Below, one piece after another: positions 28,839 through 38,383 of a stretch of 64,000 bases of DNA (positions are counted from its first letter, which is position 1; the number at the start of each line of letters is the position of its first letter). Position numbers and translations under genes: made by a program. Below the pieces are notes generated by a model. That model ran no database searches. It was not told where the DNA came from and worked only from the letters and a program-made list of their open reading frames with translations. Source of the stretch: Bacteroidota bacterium (GTDB lineage: Bacteria > Bacteroidota > Bacteroidia > Bacteroidales > NBLH01); NCBI GenBank assembly GCA_025361565.1, contig JANYKN010000140.1, forward strand, positions 62,001-126,000. The letters are read 5' to 3'.

Positions 28839-28965
28839 TCATTGCTCTAATTGTAATTCTACATTAACCGTTGTTCCTTTACCCACTTCACTTTTAAAAC
28901 TAATGGTTCCTTTATGTTTATCTAAAATCTGTTTAACAATATGCAACCTAATCCATTATCCTTCA
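28839..28965 (-). pseudogene. Decayed 3' end of a third histidine kinase
   Basis: The minus strand reads HIVKQILDKHKGTISFKSEV, then GKGTTVNVELQLEQ and a stop at 28839. This is the C-terminal end of the same kinase family as genes A and B (LYIVKQIIDKHKGTISFESE). Before it, GAAGG and TGGATTAGG align with the GEGSGLGL codons but contain a stop and two single-base indels. The remnant begins exactly where the AAA ATPase gene ends, so the rest of this kinase has been lost or displaced. Confidence 0.8.
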
Positions 28966-30156
28966 ATATAAAAATCCAAATAACCAAAGTGGAATTTTGT
29001 TTCCATATCCGTATTCCAAATCATCTGCTGCTATAAATGAATCTGGTAAATCCTTTATTTGATTGTAAGATTTGTTTTTGCCTCCTATTTCGAATATAAA
29101 TTTGTTGTTAACCAAAAAATCCCCATTTGGCGAATAATTCACCGTATTTGAATAATTTAGGTGCTGCAGGAAAAATGTTTCGCGTATTGTTCCTGAATTA
29201 GGCTCTGTATTGCTAATTGCAAATAGTTGGTTGGTATTGTTCAAATAAATTTTTTCCGGTTTTTCAAATCTTCTGAATCCTTTATTGGCGGCACCAAGCA
29301 TATATATTAGATTAGCTTTTTGCAGATAATCAAAATATTTCATTACAGAATCCCTTGTAATGGCAACCTTTGAGCTCAATTCGGAAATATTTGGTTTAAA
29401 AGGCACACTTTCAGCTATTAAGAGCAATAATTTTTTAAGCTTCAGAATATGACTGTAATCGATATTTAATACCGAAATTAAATCTGTTTCCAACAATAAA
29501 TTGATTGTCTTTAACAATTGGTTTGAGTAATCGTTTTTAGCTTCTAAATAAAATGGATAAGCTCCGGTTTTTATATATTTTTGATAATAGAATATTGGTT
29601 TAATTTTTTGATTGATTTCTTTTGCAATTTCAGCATGATTATCAAGAATATCAATGATTGAATAAACCGGAAATTCAAACCCGTCTTCAAACAATAGAAA
29701 TTCACGAAATGATAAGGTAGGCAGAACGTAATCTACCGAACGCCTGCTTAAATCTGCATCTCCTTTTTGAATTTCCAGTATCGAAGAACCGGTAAAAATA
29801 ATTTGCAAATCTTTGTAATCATCATAGATATTCTTTATTTCTTTGGACCAATTGGGGTATTTATGCACTTCGTCTAGTGCCAACAATATGCCTCCGTTCT
29901 TAACAAAATCTGCAGCCAGCTCCACCAGGAGGTTGTTCGAAAAATAGATATCGTCTAAACTGATAAAAAGTATTTCATGATTTTGCTTATTCAAATTTTT
30001 TAGATGTTGCAACAGAAGGGTAGTTTTTCCGACACCCCTCGAACCCATAATGGAAATTAAACGGTGGTTCCAGTCTATTTTATCCAATAAAAACCTACTA
30101 TACAAATAATTTGTTTCGCTTATCTTTCGTATTGATTTCTCTATCAGGCTGTTCAT
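28963..30156 (-). CDS. AAA ATPase with DUF4143-type C-terminus
   Basis: 397 residues. Walker A is GSRGVGKTTLLLQHL (about residues 37-51), Walker B is ILLALDEVHKYPNW, and sensor 1 is IIFTGSSI. A winged-helix-like part follows (ITRDSVMKYFDYLQKANLIYML), then a DUF4143/PD-(D/E)XK-like end with KFIFEIGGK. This is the widespread 'ATP-binding protein, DUF4143' family, often mobile and with no settled function. The gene is bounded on one side by a kinase fragment and on the other by kinase B, with a 20-bp palindrome over its promoter, which suggests insertion as a self-regulated unit. Confidence 0.88.
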   Translation of the reverse strand: MNSLIEKSIRKISETNYLYSRFLLDKIDWNHRLISIMGSRGVGKTTLLLQHLKNLNKQNHEILFISLDDIYFSNNLLVELAADFVKNGGILLALDEVHKYPNWSKEIKNIYDDYKDLQIIFTGSSILEIQKGDADLSRRSVDYVLPTLSFREFLLFEDGFEFPVYSIIDILDNHAEIAKEINQKIKPIFYYQKYIKTGAYPFYLEAKNDYSNQLLKTINLLLETDLISVLNIDYSHILKLKKLLLLIAESVPFKPNISELSSKVAITRDSVMKYFDYLQKANLIYMLGAANKGFRRFEKPEKIYLNNTNQLFAISNTEPNSGTIRETFFLQHLNYSNTVNYSPNGDFLVNNKFIFEIGGKNKSYNQIKDLPDSFIAADDLEYGYGNKIPLWLFGFLY

Positions 30157-30160
30157 AATA

Positions 30161-30206
30161 TTGTATTATTAATAATACAAATTTAGTCATATTTTGCATT
30201 ATACAA
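30161..30206 (-). promoter_or_regulatory. Candidate promoter and operator of the AAA ATPase
   Basis: The minus strand has TTG (30206-30204), 18 nt, then TAAATTTG (30185-30178). A perfect 20-bp palindrome, TTGTATTATTAATAATACAA (30161-30180), overlaps the -7 box and expected transcription start, just ahead of the ATG at 30156. The position suits an operator for a dimeric repressor. Confidence 0.5.
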
Positions 30207-30221
30207 TAGTCAAACATATAT

Positions 30222-33200
30222 TTAATTATTCATAGGCAATTCCACAATAAATGTAGTCCCTTTCCCCACCTCACTTTCAAAAGAAATTGTTCCTTTATGC
30301 TTATCTATAATCTGTTTTACAATGTATAATCCTAATCCACTGCCTTCGCCGGCCGGTTTGGTAGTGAAAAAGGCATCGAAGATTCTATCCTTTATTTCAG
30401 CTAGGATTCCCTTTCCTGTATCACTTATGCGCACTTCCAAACCCCAAAGGTTTTGAAAACCTTTGGGGTTTTTTAATACGGAAATAATTAATTCACCTTT
30501 TCCATCCATCGCTTGTATGGCATTGTGTATCAGATTTGTCCAAACCTGGTTCAGTTCATCGGGGTAGCAAAGAATTGCCGGAACTTCTTCATATTCTTTA
30601 TGCAGGTTAATTCCATGCTTTAACTGGTTTTGATAAAGCGTTAAAACCGTTTCCAAACCATCAACAATATTAGTTTCAACCATGGCCTGTTCATTGCCAT
30701 AGCGCGCGTAGTTTTTAAGTGCAAAAACTACTTTTGAAGCCCTGTCGACAGCCATTTTTATGTTTTTGCTGTTTTTTATCTGCATCGACAGGTGATAGGC
30801 GGCCTTCATTGTAAGGGGTTTTAATAAAGGCAAATAGCTTTCAAATCCATCATAAATTCCCATATCAACCAGTATATCAGCAAAATCATCGGCTTCAGCA
30901 ATGCCTTTTTCTTCTAACTGGCTTGTTATTTTTCTGCGGACTTCGCGTTCTTCTTTCGATGATAATGAATTGTTATTTTTTGCGCTTCGGTTTACCAGTT
31001 CCATAAACAATTTCAGTTCTTTATCAGATAAAGATTTAACAAGGTCGGGCAATAATTTGATACTTTGCTTTGTACTATCAGTAATGGTGTTAATTGAAGC
31101 ATTTATCGCGCCAAGCGGCGTATTGATTTCATGTGCAATTCCGGCAATCAGTTGACCCAGTGAAGCCATTTTTTCAGACTGGATCAATTCGGCCTGGGTG
31201 AGTTTCAGGTGTTCGAGGGTTGAATTAATCTCTTCTTTTTGGTTGTTAACCACATCTATTGTTACCTTTAATTCTTCATTGGTCTGGTTTAGCTGATGGG
31301 TACGCTCTTCCACTTTTTGCTCAAGCTTTTCTTTCTCGACTTTAATTTTGCTAATTCTCCATCGAATGAATGCAGCAATTGCTAGTAAGATTATCATAGA
31401 TACGCTTATTCTAAACCACCATATTTGCCAGAAAGGAGGATTAATGGTTACTTTTATTGAAGCACCGGTATCATTCCACACACCATCATTATCGCATGCT
31501 TTAACCCTAAAAACATATTTTCCCGGGGGTAATCCGGAATATTTAGCTGAACGTTCTGTACCACAATTAATCCATTCTTTGTCATGGTTTTGAAGCATGT
31601 AAGCATACTGGTTTTTAAACGCATTTTTATAGTTGAGTGCAACAAAATCAAAAGAAAAAACATTTTCTTTATAATCCAAAACGATTTCTTTTGTTTCATA
31701 AATTGGTTTTTCAACAAAAACCCTATTGTGGAATTTATAAAAAGCAGTGATTAAAACTGGTGGAGGATTTGTATTTTCCATAATTAGCCAGGGCCTGATA
31801 ATGTTGAAACCATAAGAACCTCCAAAATACAATTCACCTTCTTTTGACCTGAAACAAATACCAAGTTCATCACTCCCTTGAAATCCATCATTTTTATCAA
31901 AGTTTTTTACAATCACTTTTAAATCACTGCCTTTGATTGATTTTGTTCCTTTCGAATAGGTTTTTGTAAAAGTCAGCTTCGAAATTCCTTTCCTGTTGCT
32001 CACCCAAAGATTTCCCTGTTCATCATCGATTATTTCATTTATGGTATGATCTGCAAGGCCCTGATTTTCATCAATCAATAAAAAACCATCTATTTCAGGA
32101 ACATACAAATTCAATCCCAGATTGGTACCTATCCATATCCTATCCTGCATATCTTTGTATAGATTAATTACTTCGTTACAGGCCAGGCTGTATGGATTAT
32201 TCGGTTCATGTTTATAGTTTGTTACCTTATATTTTTTATTTATAATAATCTCTTCCATCTTACTGGTTGAAGAAGCTTTAGGGAATTCATATTTGAAAAC
32301 GCCCAAACCATAATCGCCTGCCCAAACAGCGCCATCTTTATCCACAGCAAAATATAAATTCATGATGTCCTTTGGAATGATTGAATCGTTGCTATTGCAT
32401 TTCAATCGTAAAAACTCATTGGTTTGCAGGTTTAAAAAATTAAGGCCATATTGGGTAAGAACCCATAAAAATCCCTGCGAATCCTCGTAAATTTTAGTGA
32501 CCTGGGCAGGGCCAATACTTTTAGAATTTTCAGGATTGTTTTCAAATGATTGAACAACATGGCCTTTTTTTGTGTCAAATTTATATAGCCCTGATGCCGT
32601 ACCTATCCATAAAAACCGTTTTTTATCTAAATACAGGACATTAATGAAATTATCACCGGCATTTACATGTTTATCTTTTAAATAGAACTTTTCAAAATGC
32701 TTTAATCCGGAAGTATCTGTTTTCATCCTGTATAAACCTGATGCAGCACCAATCCATATATTTTCCTTGTCCTGACTAAAACAAAGTACTAAATTGCGCA
32801 GTGGCGTATAATTATCACCAAATTGTGAATCAAAAGAATCAAAAGCATTTCCAAATGCTGAAAGCATACTCACTCCTCCCCCATAATCAATAAATGATAT
32901 TCCACTGTTTTTACCACTATATGCGAATCTGACTTGAAAATTAAGCAAACTGTAAGGTCTAGCCTGATTTTGCCTGTAAAGATTAAGGGAATGGGTATTG
33001 GAATTAAAAACGGCTATTTTTCTATCAGGGTCTGTAAGCATCCAGAATTTTCCCTCATTATAATTCACTGTCCAGAAAGAAAATGTAAAGTTGAAATCGT
33101 AGGTTGTAAAATCATAACTTTTATAATTGTATTTTGATATTCCTCTGTGACCAGTAATCCAAAAATCACCTGAATTATCAATAAAACCATTGTAAGGGCG

Positions 33201-34073
33201 TTGAATTGGGCTTCCTGCTTTGTTTTTAGAATAATAGTAATGCCTGAATATTCCTTTTTCGGGATTCGTTAATATGCTTATTACATCCTCGCGTGAATAT
33301 ATAATCCATAAATTTCCATTTTTGTCAGGTTTAATTGATAATATGTAATTGTCTCTGATGCTGTTGGAATCTAAAGTATTTACTTTATAGCTAATAAATG
33401 AAGCCCGGGCATGATCGTATTTCATTAATCCTTTACCCCAGGTAGCAAGCCAGATATCTCCATTTTTATCTTCATAAAAATTATTCCTGAAATAATAATT
33501 TTTAAAAAATTCAGCGAATTCACTCCATGTATTGAGACTATCTTTTTTACAATCTGTGAATTGCTTTGTTTTTGGGTTAAATAAAAAAAGACCACTATTG
33601 GCAAATACCCACAAAATACCTTTGCTATCCTGCTTAAGGCTCCAGATTTGATTATCTTCGCTACCAGGATCTTTTCTATTTGGAAGGTAATTTGTAAAGG
33701 TTTCGCTTGCAGCATTAAATTTGCTGAATCCTTTATTGGTGCAAGCCCATATTGTTCCGTCCTTATCGAGGAAAATATCTCTTATTCTATCGTTTGCTAT
33801 GGAAATGGTATCGTCTATTTTTGGTCTAAACCATTTAAAGGAATATCCATCATAGCGGTTTAATCCAAATTCAGTACCTATCCAGACAAAACCCTGCCAA
33901 TCCTCCACCATACATGTTGGAAGATTTGATGAAAGTCCAGCTTTTGTGTCCAGTCTGTTAAATCTGAGATCATCTTCGCTTAAAATAGGCTTTAGCTTAA
34001 TCTGTGCAGAAATATTTAGGTTTGTAGCAGAAAATATTGTGGCTATAAGAATTGAAACCAATAGTTTATTCAT
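30222..34073 (-). CDS. Beta-propeller/Y_Y_Y sensor histidine kinase (kinase B)
   Basis: 1283 residues. Signal peptide MNKLLVSILIATIFSATNLN, then about 750 residues of two-component propeller repeats (DWQGFVWIGTEFGLNRYDG and similar; typical W-I/V-G-T-x-x-G-L-x-R/K-Y). A Y_Y_Y domain (about 795-870, YSGLPPGKYVFRVKACDNDG) and a membrane helix (near 885-903) follow, then a coiled coil, DHp (AGIAHEINTPLGAINAS) and ATPase (DTGKGI, GSGLGLYIVKQI). Unlike hybrid regulators with this sensor, it has no REC or AraC output. The DHp and ATPase parts, including a ~110-residue insert, match kinase A closely. A palindrome (30439-30471) lies in frame in the same loop as in kinase A. Periplasmic sensing of glycans is common in the propeller family, but no glycan genes are nearby. 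Confidence 0.93.
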   Translation of the reverse strand: MNKLLVSILIATIFSATNLNISAQIKLKPILSEDDLRFNRLDTKAGLSSNLPTCMVEDWQGFVWIGTEFGLNRYDGYSFKWFRPKIDDTISIANDRIRDIFLDKDGTIWACTNKGFSKFNAASETFTNYLPNRKDPGSEDNQIWSLKQDSKGILWVFANSGLFLFNPKTKQFTDCKKDSLNTWSEFAEFFKNYYFRNNFYEDKNGDIWLATWGKGLMKYDHARASFISYKVNTLDSNSIRDNYILSIKPDKNGNLWIIYSREDVISILTNPEKGIFRHYYYSKNKAGSPIQRPYNGFIDNSGDFWITGHRGISKYNYKSYDFTTYDFNFTFSFWTVNYNEGKFWMLTDPDRKIAVFNSNTHSLNLYRQNQARPYSLLNFQVRFAYSGKNSGISFIDYGGGVSMLSAFGNAFDSFDSQFGDNYTPLRNLVLCFSQDKENIWIGAASGLYRMKTDTSGLKHFEKFYLKDKHVNAGDNFINVLYLDKKRFLWIGTASGLYKFDTKKGHVVQSFENNPENSKSIGPAQVTKIYEDSQGFLWVLTQYGLNFLNLQTNEFLRLKCNSNDSIIPKDIMNLYFAVDKDGAVWAGDYGLGVFKYEFPKASSTSKMEEIIINKKYKVTNYKHEPNNPYSLACNEVINLYKDMQDRIWIGTNLGLNLYVPEIDGFLLIDENQGLADHTINEIIDDEQGNLWVSNRKGISKLTFTKTYSKGTKSIKGSDLKVIVKNFDKNDGFQGSDELGICFRSKEGELYFGGSYGFNIIRPWLIMENTNPPPVLITAFYKFHNRVFVEKPIYETKEIVLDYKENVFSFDFVALNYKNAFKNQYAYMLQNHDKEWINCGTERSAKYSGLPPGKYVFRVKACDNDGVWNDTGASIKVTINPPFWQIWWFRISVSMIILLAIAAFIRWRISKIKVEKEKLEQKVEERTHQLNQTNEELKVTIDVVNNQKEEINSTLEHLKLTQAELIQSEKMASLGQLIAGIAHEINTPLGAINASINTITDSTKQSIKLLPDLVKSLSDKELKLFMELVNRSAKNNNSLSSKEEREVRRKITSQLEEKGIAEADDFADILVDMGIYDGFESYLPLLKPLTMKAAYHLSMQIKNSKNIKMAVDRASKVVFALKNYARYGNEQAMVETNIVDGLETVLTLYQNQLKHGINLHKEYEEVPAILCYPDELNQVWTNLIHNAIQAMDGKGELIISVLKNPKGFQNLWGLEVRISDTGKGILAEIKDRIFDAFFTTKPAGEGSGLGLYIVKQIIDKHKGTISFESEVGKGTTFIVELPMNN
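30439..30471. repeat. 33-bp palindrome inside kinase B
   Basis: Sixteen-base arms around a single central base (30455); the inner part reads CCCCAAAGGTTTT on one side and its complement on the other. It is read in frame as KNPKGFQNLWGL within the ATPase domain, between N box and G1. Its sequence is unrelated to the palindrome in kinase A. Confidence 0.9.
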
Positions 34074-34168
34074 GATTTTCTTTTTTTAACATGAAGTTAC
34101 TTTAACAGTTAAAAACAACAATACATGTCCCTCTCACAAATTCACCTTCAAATTATTATATTAAAATA

Positions 34169-34597
34169 TCAACCTTTATTTCCCTTAATTTCAGCAATCC
34201 GCTTATATATTGATTTCTTCTTAGCCTGCCTCTCTGTCGAGAATAATTTGGTTGCCTTTTCTAAAAATTCAAACAAAATGGATGATTTAAGATACAATAC
34301 AAGGCTCTCATTTTTATTGCCTTTTGCAAACTGCAATTCAGCTTCGGCATAAAACAGCTCTGATAATATTTCCAAATGGCTGTTTGTATAATGATGTTCT
34401 TGAATAAGTTCATCCGTCAATTTTTCGATAGGAATGTTTTGGAAAAAAAACGAATCTTCCTTCAATAATGTTTGGTAGGCATTTTCAAGTGCTGTGTATG
34501 CTTTTTCAAATTCGCCTTTTTTGATATAATTCAATATGGAAGCCAGCATTTCGGCAAGCATTTCAAGCATTCTCAATATATAATCTTTTTGAATCAT
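34169..34597 (-). CDS. DUF6483-like helical protein
   Basis: 142 residues from the ATG at 34597 (MIQKDYILRMLEMLAEMLA). This N-terminus is typical of the DUF6483 group; the upstream in-frame ATG adds only six residues. The rest is helical and TPR-like (AYTALENAYQTLL, ELFYAEAELQFAKGN). Function is unknown. It lies about 95 nt upstream of kinase B on the same strand, so it may be cotranscribed with it. Confidence 0.72.
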   Translation of the reverse strand: MIQKDYILRMLEMLAEMLASILNYIKKGEFEKAYTALENAYQTLLKEDSFFFQNIPIEKLTDELIQEHHYTNSHLEILSELFYAEAELQFAKGNKNESLVLYLKSSILFEFLEKATKLFSTERQAKKKSIYKRIAEIKGNKG

Positions 34598-35038
34598 GTA
34601 AGGAATTATTAATTGCAAAATTTAGCAAAGTCATTAATGGCTGGGCTTTTATTTAAGCCCTTGAAATTTTAAATATTTATTCTACCGGATCATATTACCA
34701 AATTTACGAAATAAACCATTATATAACAGCAATATAGAATCGAAAAATAAATTGTTTGTACAATGGCAGATAATCAATCAAATTCTAATAATTGATTGTT
34801 ATGATGTACTTTCTGTAAATGCTTTGTAAACTTATAATTCTCTGCATCAAGCTTAAAAATTGAGAATAATTTGCTTTTGATAATTATTGAATTGTAAAGA
34901 ATAGTGTTTTTTATTTGTAAAAACGAACTGAATCATTATTGTAATTGAGATTTAATGACCATTTAGAATAAAGCAAGATTGCGATGTTCGATTTGGGTTT
35001 TTATTTAGTAACTTAGCTTCTGATAAATATGAAATACA
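34598..35038. other. Divergent intergenic region before a chemoreceptor
   Basis: AT-rich, between a minus-strand gene and a plus-strand receptor. No gene or strong hairpin is seen. TAACTTAG at 35009-35016 is a near match to TAnnTTTG, about 25 nt before the receptor start. Confidence 0.4.
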
Positions 35039-37111
35039 ATGAGATACAAAGACTTAAATTTAAGGACGAAACTTTTTGGGACAATTTCTGTTACTATTGC
35101 ACTGGCAATTTCTTTGATTATTATAGTAATTGAAGTTAGAACTACTAAGCTTGCAAAAGATGACGCTGAACAAATTGCCAAAAACATAGCTGATAAGTGG
35201 GGTGTGGAAGCAGCAGCTTATTTCGAAGGTCCTTTGCACGAAACACGAAGCCTGGCAAAATTAATTGGAGGCGAATTAAGTTCATCTACTACCAAGCTAA
35301 CTCGTCAACAAGTCAATGCCATGTTAAAAAACCACATATTGCAGAGCCCTGAATATTTAGGAATTTGTGTATGTTTTGAACCCAATGCCTTTGATGGTAT
35401 GGATTCAATCTATAAAGGAACTCCCGGACATGATAATACCGGAAGGTTTATTCCATACTGGACCAAAGGAAATGGACAAGGACTTATGGAACCACTTGTT
35501 CAATACGAAGAGGAAGGTATTGGCGATTATTATATTATACCAAAAAGAACCGGTAAAGAAATATTTTTAGAACCTTACGAATACAAAATTGAAGACAAAT
35601 CTGTTTTAATGACCTCATTGGCTGTTCCAATTAAAGTTAATGACAAATTTGTTGGTATTGCCGATATTGACTTGTCAATTTCAGAAATCATAAAAAAATA
35701 CAGCGAAATATCTTTCTATGAACATGGATTCATCAATCTCATTTCACAATCGGGTGTTGTAATCGCATCAAAAGAAAAAGAGAATTTGAATAAAAAAATT
35801 ACAGAAATTACTGATAACGAAATTTATCTTGATGGTATAAAAAACAGCCAAAGTATAATTACAGAAATGACATCCAAAACAGATGGAAAAGAATATATTG
35901 TAGCAGGGGCACCAATCAAAATTGGAGAAACAGGAACATCATGGTATGTATCTGCATATGTCCCTAAAGATGTTATATTGTCGCAGCTGGGCAGTTTAGC
36001 TATGCTGGTTATTGGCTTAGGAATATTGGCAATTTTAATTATAATGGGCTTCATATGGTATATTGCAAACACAATCAGTATTCCAATTTTCAAAGGGGTT
36101 GATTTTGCTAAAACAGTTGCAATTGGGGATTTAACAGCAACTATTGAAATTGATCAAAAAGACGAAATAGGCCAATTTGCAGATGCTTTGAGAGATATGA
36201 TATTTCGTTTGAAAAAAATTGTGACCAATATTAGAACAGGATCCGATTTATTGGCTGCTGCTACACTACAGATTAGTGCATCCACCCAGCAACTTTCACA
36301 AGGTTCAACCGAACAAGCCTCTTCGGTTGAGGAAGTTTCGGCTACCATGGAAGAAATGGTATCCAATATAGCCCAAAACACAATGAATGCGCAAGAAGCT
36401 GAAAAAATATCAGTAATTGCGCAGAAAGGGATTAAAGAAGTAAGCGAGTTTTCGGCAAAATCGGTTGAAGCCAGTAAAATAATTTCGGGCAAAATTCAAA
36501 TTATCAACGACATAGCATTCCAGACCAACATCCTAGCACTAAATGCTGCTGTTGAAGCTGCCAGGGCTGGTGTTCAAGGAAAAGGTTTTGCCGTTGTGGC
36601 ATCGGAAGTGCGTAAGCTTGCGGAGCGAAGTAAATTTGCAGCCGACGAAATTGCAGCATTGGCCAAGAATAGCCTTAAATATGCCGAAGGTGCAGGAAAT
36701 TTGCTAAATAAAACCTTACCCGAGATTGAGAAATCGACAAAATTGATTCAGGAAATTGCAAGTGCAAGCCTTGAGCAAAATAATGGTGCAAACCAAGTTA
36801 ACAATGCAGTTCAACAATTGAATGATATAACCCAGCAAAATGCATCGACAGCAGAAGAACTTGCAAGCAGTACCGAAGAATTGAGCAATCAGGCAGAAAA
36901 ATTAAAAGAGTTGGTTGATTACTTTAAGTTGGGTGTTGAAAATAGCACTTATGGCTTTGAAAAGGAGGAAGATACTCCAATAATCGAAAAACCAATTGTT
37001 CATGAAAATACACTTAAAATAACACAAACTTATGAAAAAGTAAAAGCAAAATCATTTACATTGGATATGTCAAAAGAAGGTGAAAATTCAGATGATTTTG
37101 AAAAATATTGA
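35039..37111 (+). CDS. Methyl-accepting chemotaxis protein, dCache type with tether tail
   Basis: 690 residues. Membrane helix 1 (about 15-32), a double Cache sensor of about 270 residues and membrane helix 2 (about 318-342) are followed by HAMP and a signalling domain with [20 protein letters not shown]. The Cache sensor has the motif set EPNAFDGMD, GHDNTGRFIPYW, DYYIIPKRTGKE and GIADIDLS, shared with the receptors at 53174, 60314 and 62930, so these recognise related ligands. After the coiled coil there is a ~55-residue linker ending NSDDFEKY, which matches the aromatic-x-x-aromatic rule of CheR-tethering pentapeptides. The gene is monocistronic. Confidence 0.93.
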   Translation: MRYKDLNLRTKLFGTISVTIALAISLIIIVIEVRTTKLAKDDAEQIAKNIADKWGVEAAAYFEGPLHETRSLAKLIGGELSSSTTKLTRQQVNAMLKNHILQSPEYLGICVCFEPNAFDGMDSIYKGTPGHDNTGRFIPYWTKGNGQGLMEPLVQYEEEGIGDYYIIPKRTGKEIFLEPYEYKIEDKSVLMTSLAVPIKVNDKFVGIADIDLSISEIIKKYSEISFYEHGFINLISQSGVVIASKEKENLNKKITEITDNEIYLDGIKNSQSIITEMTSKTDGKEYIVAGAPIKIGETGTSWYVSAYVPKDVILSQLGSLAMLVIGLGILAILIIMGFIWYIANTISIPIFKGVDFAKTVAIGDLTATIEIDQKDEIGQFADALRDMIFRLKKIVTNIRTGSDLLAAATLQISASTQQLSQGSTEQASSVEEVSATMEEMVSNIAQNTMNAQEAEKISVIAQKGIKEVSEFSAKSVEASKIISGKIQIINDIAFQTNILALNAAVEAARAGVQGKGFAVVASEVRKLAERSKFAADEIAALAKNSLKYAEGAGNLLNKTLPEIEKSTKLIQEIASASLEQNNGANQVNNAVQQLNDITQQNASTAEELASSTEELSNQAEKLKELVDYFKLGVENSTYGFEKEEDTPIIEKPIVHENTLKITQTYEKVKAKSFTLDMSKEGENSDDFEKY

Positions 37112-37130
37112 AAGGTATTCAAATGATCAA

Positions 37131-37158
37131 TCCCCTTAACCCTCTACTCCAAGGGGGA
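37131..37158. terminator. Hairpin between convergent genes
   Basis: TCCCCTT pairs with AAGGGGGA across a 13-nt loop, 20 nt after the receptor stop. The CCCCTTAACCCTC word is of a kind seen in dispersed Bacteroidota repeats. It may end the receptor transcript; there is no long T-run. Confidence 0.4.
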
Positions 37159-37345
37159 ATTCATTTCTAATGACCTTTCTGCAAATTTTTCAATTTATAA
37201 ATCAATTTGCATAGCTTATTTAATATGTGAATTATTCTTCGCCTGCTAGTTGTTAATTGATAATGATATGTTTTTTCGTCTGAAATATTGTTGAATTTCT
37301 TTAAAATTCGACGTTGAATATCAAAAACCCTCGCCATCAAACAAA

Positions 37346-38254
37346 CTATCCACCTATACTGGCCTCAATACCATAACTCTTAAATTTCTCAATCATAGCA
37401 GCCAAATCTTCTTTTGATGGCTCATTCATCCTCTTAAAATCATCAGCTTTGCCCAATTTTTGATATTTTGTTTGTGCAATATTATGATAAGGAATCAGAT
37501 TTACTGGTTTTTTTTCTCCTGCCAGGTTTGCCACAAATTCCGCTGTTTTTTCAATATTTTCATCATCATCATTCACTCCTGCAATGATTGGAATACGAAT
37601 AAATATATTTGCACCAGTTTCGGCCAATAATTTAAGATTGTCCAATATTTTTTCATTGGAAGTGTTGGTCCATTTTTTATGATTTTTGGAATTAATCATC
37701 TTTAAATCGAATAGAAATAGATCTGTTCTTTTGGCAACTTCCAATAGTGTTTCGGTTTTAATGAAGCCTGCCGTATCAACTGCCCTGTGGATTCCTCTTT
37801 TTCCACACTCGTCCAGCAATTCAATCAACATTTCGGAATGCAATATTGGTTCGCCACCAGAAAAAGTTACACCCCCACCCGATTGATCAAAAAACATCCG
37901 CTCTTTTTCGATAATAGCCAAAATTTCATCCACATTTTGCATATACCCAGACATTTCGGTTGCTTTTGTAGGACAAACTTCTGCGCACTTTCCGCATAGT
38001 TTACACAGATCCGGATTGGTAATAATGCCTTCTGAACTATGTGTAATGGCTTTTTCAGGACAAACGGCTGCACATTCGCCACACAGCATGCATTTTGCAC
38101 GCGAATACATTTTTTCGATTTTAGGCGAAATACTTTCCGGATTATGGCACCAGGCACAGTGTAGGTTACATCCTTTAAAAAATATTACCACACGTATTCC
38201 CGGCCCATCATTAATTGCATATCGTTTTATATCGAATATTAAACCAGATTTCAT
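37346..38254 (-). CDS. Glycyl radical enzyme activase (radical SAM)
   Basis: 302 residues from the ATG at 38254; a TTG one codon earlier is less likely. The radical-SAM cluster motif is CNLHCAWCHNPE (CxxxCxxC). Between it and the barrel are two ferredoxin-like [4Fe-4S] motifs (CMLCGECAAVCP and CKLCGKCAEVCP), typical of activases of the HypE/PflA class. GGGVTFSGGEP is the SAM-binding GGE motif. The enzyme uses SAM to place the glycyl radical on its partner, encoded upstream on the same strand (38512-40974). A 128-bp inverted repeat lies between the two genes. Confidence 0.92.
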   Translation of the reverse strand: MKSGLIFDIKRYAINDGPGIRVVIFFKGCNLHCAWCHNPESISPKIEKMYSRAKCMLCGECAAVCPEKAITHSSEGIITNPDLCKLCGKCAEVCPTKATEMSGYMQNVDEILAIIEKERMFFDQSGGGVTFSGGEPILHSEMLIELLDECGKRGIHRAVDTAGFIKTETLLEVAKRTDLFLFDLKMINSKNHKKWTNTSNEKILDNLKLLAETGANIFIRIPIIAGVNDDDENIEKTAEFVANLAGEKKPVNLIPYHNIAQTKYQKLGKADDFKRMNEPSKEDLAAMIEKFKSYGIEASIGG

Positions 38255-38383
38255 CAATATTTTTAATTTATTAAACCCTTGCCAGCATTATTATATTTAG
38301 AAAGTGAAAATTTGAAGAAACTAAATCTAAATTTGAAGAACTCTGTCATTGCTAAGATAAGTTCATGTGCGTTTTCAAAAAAC

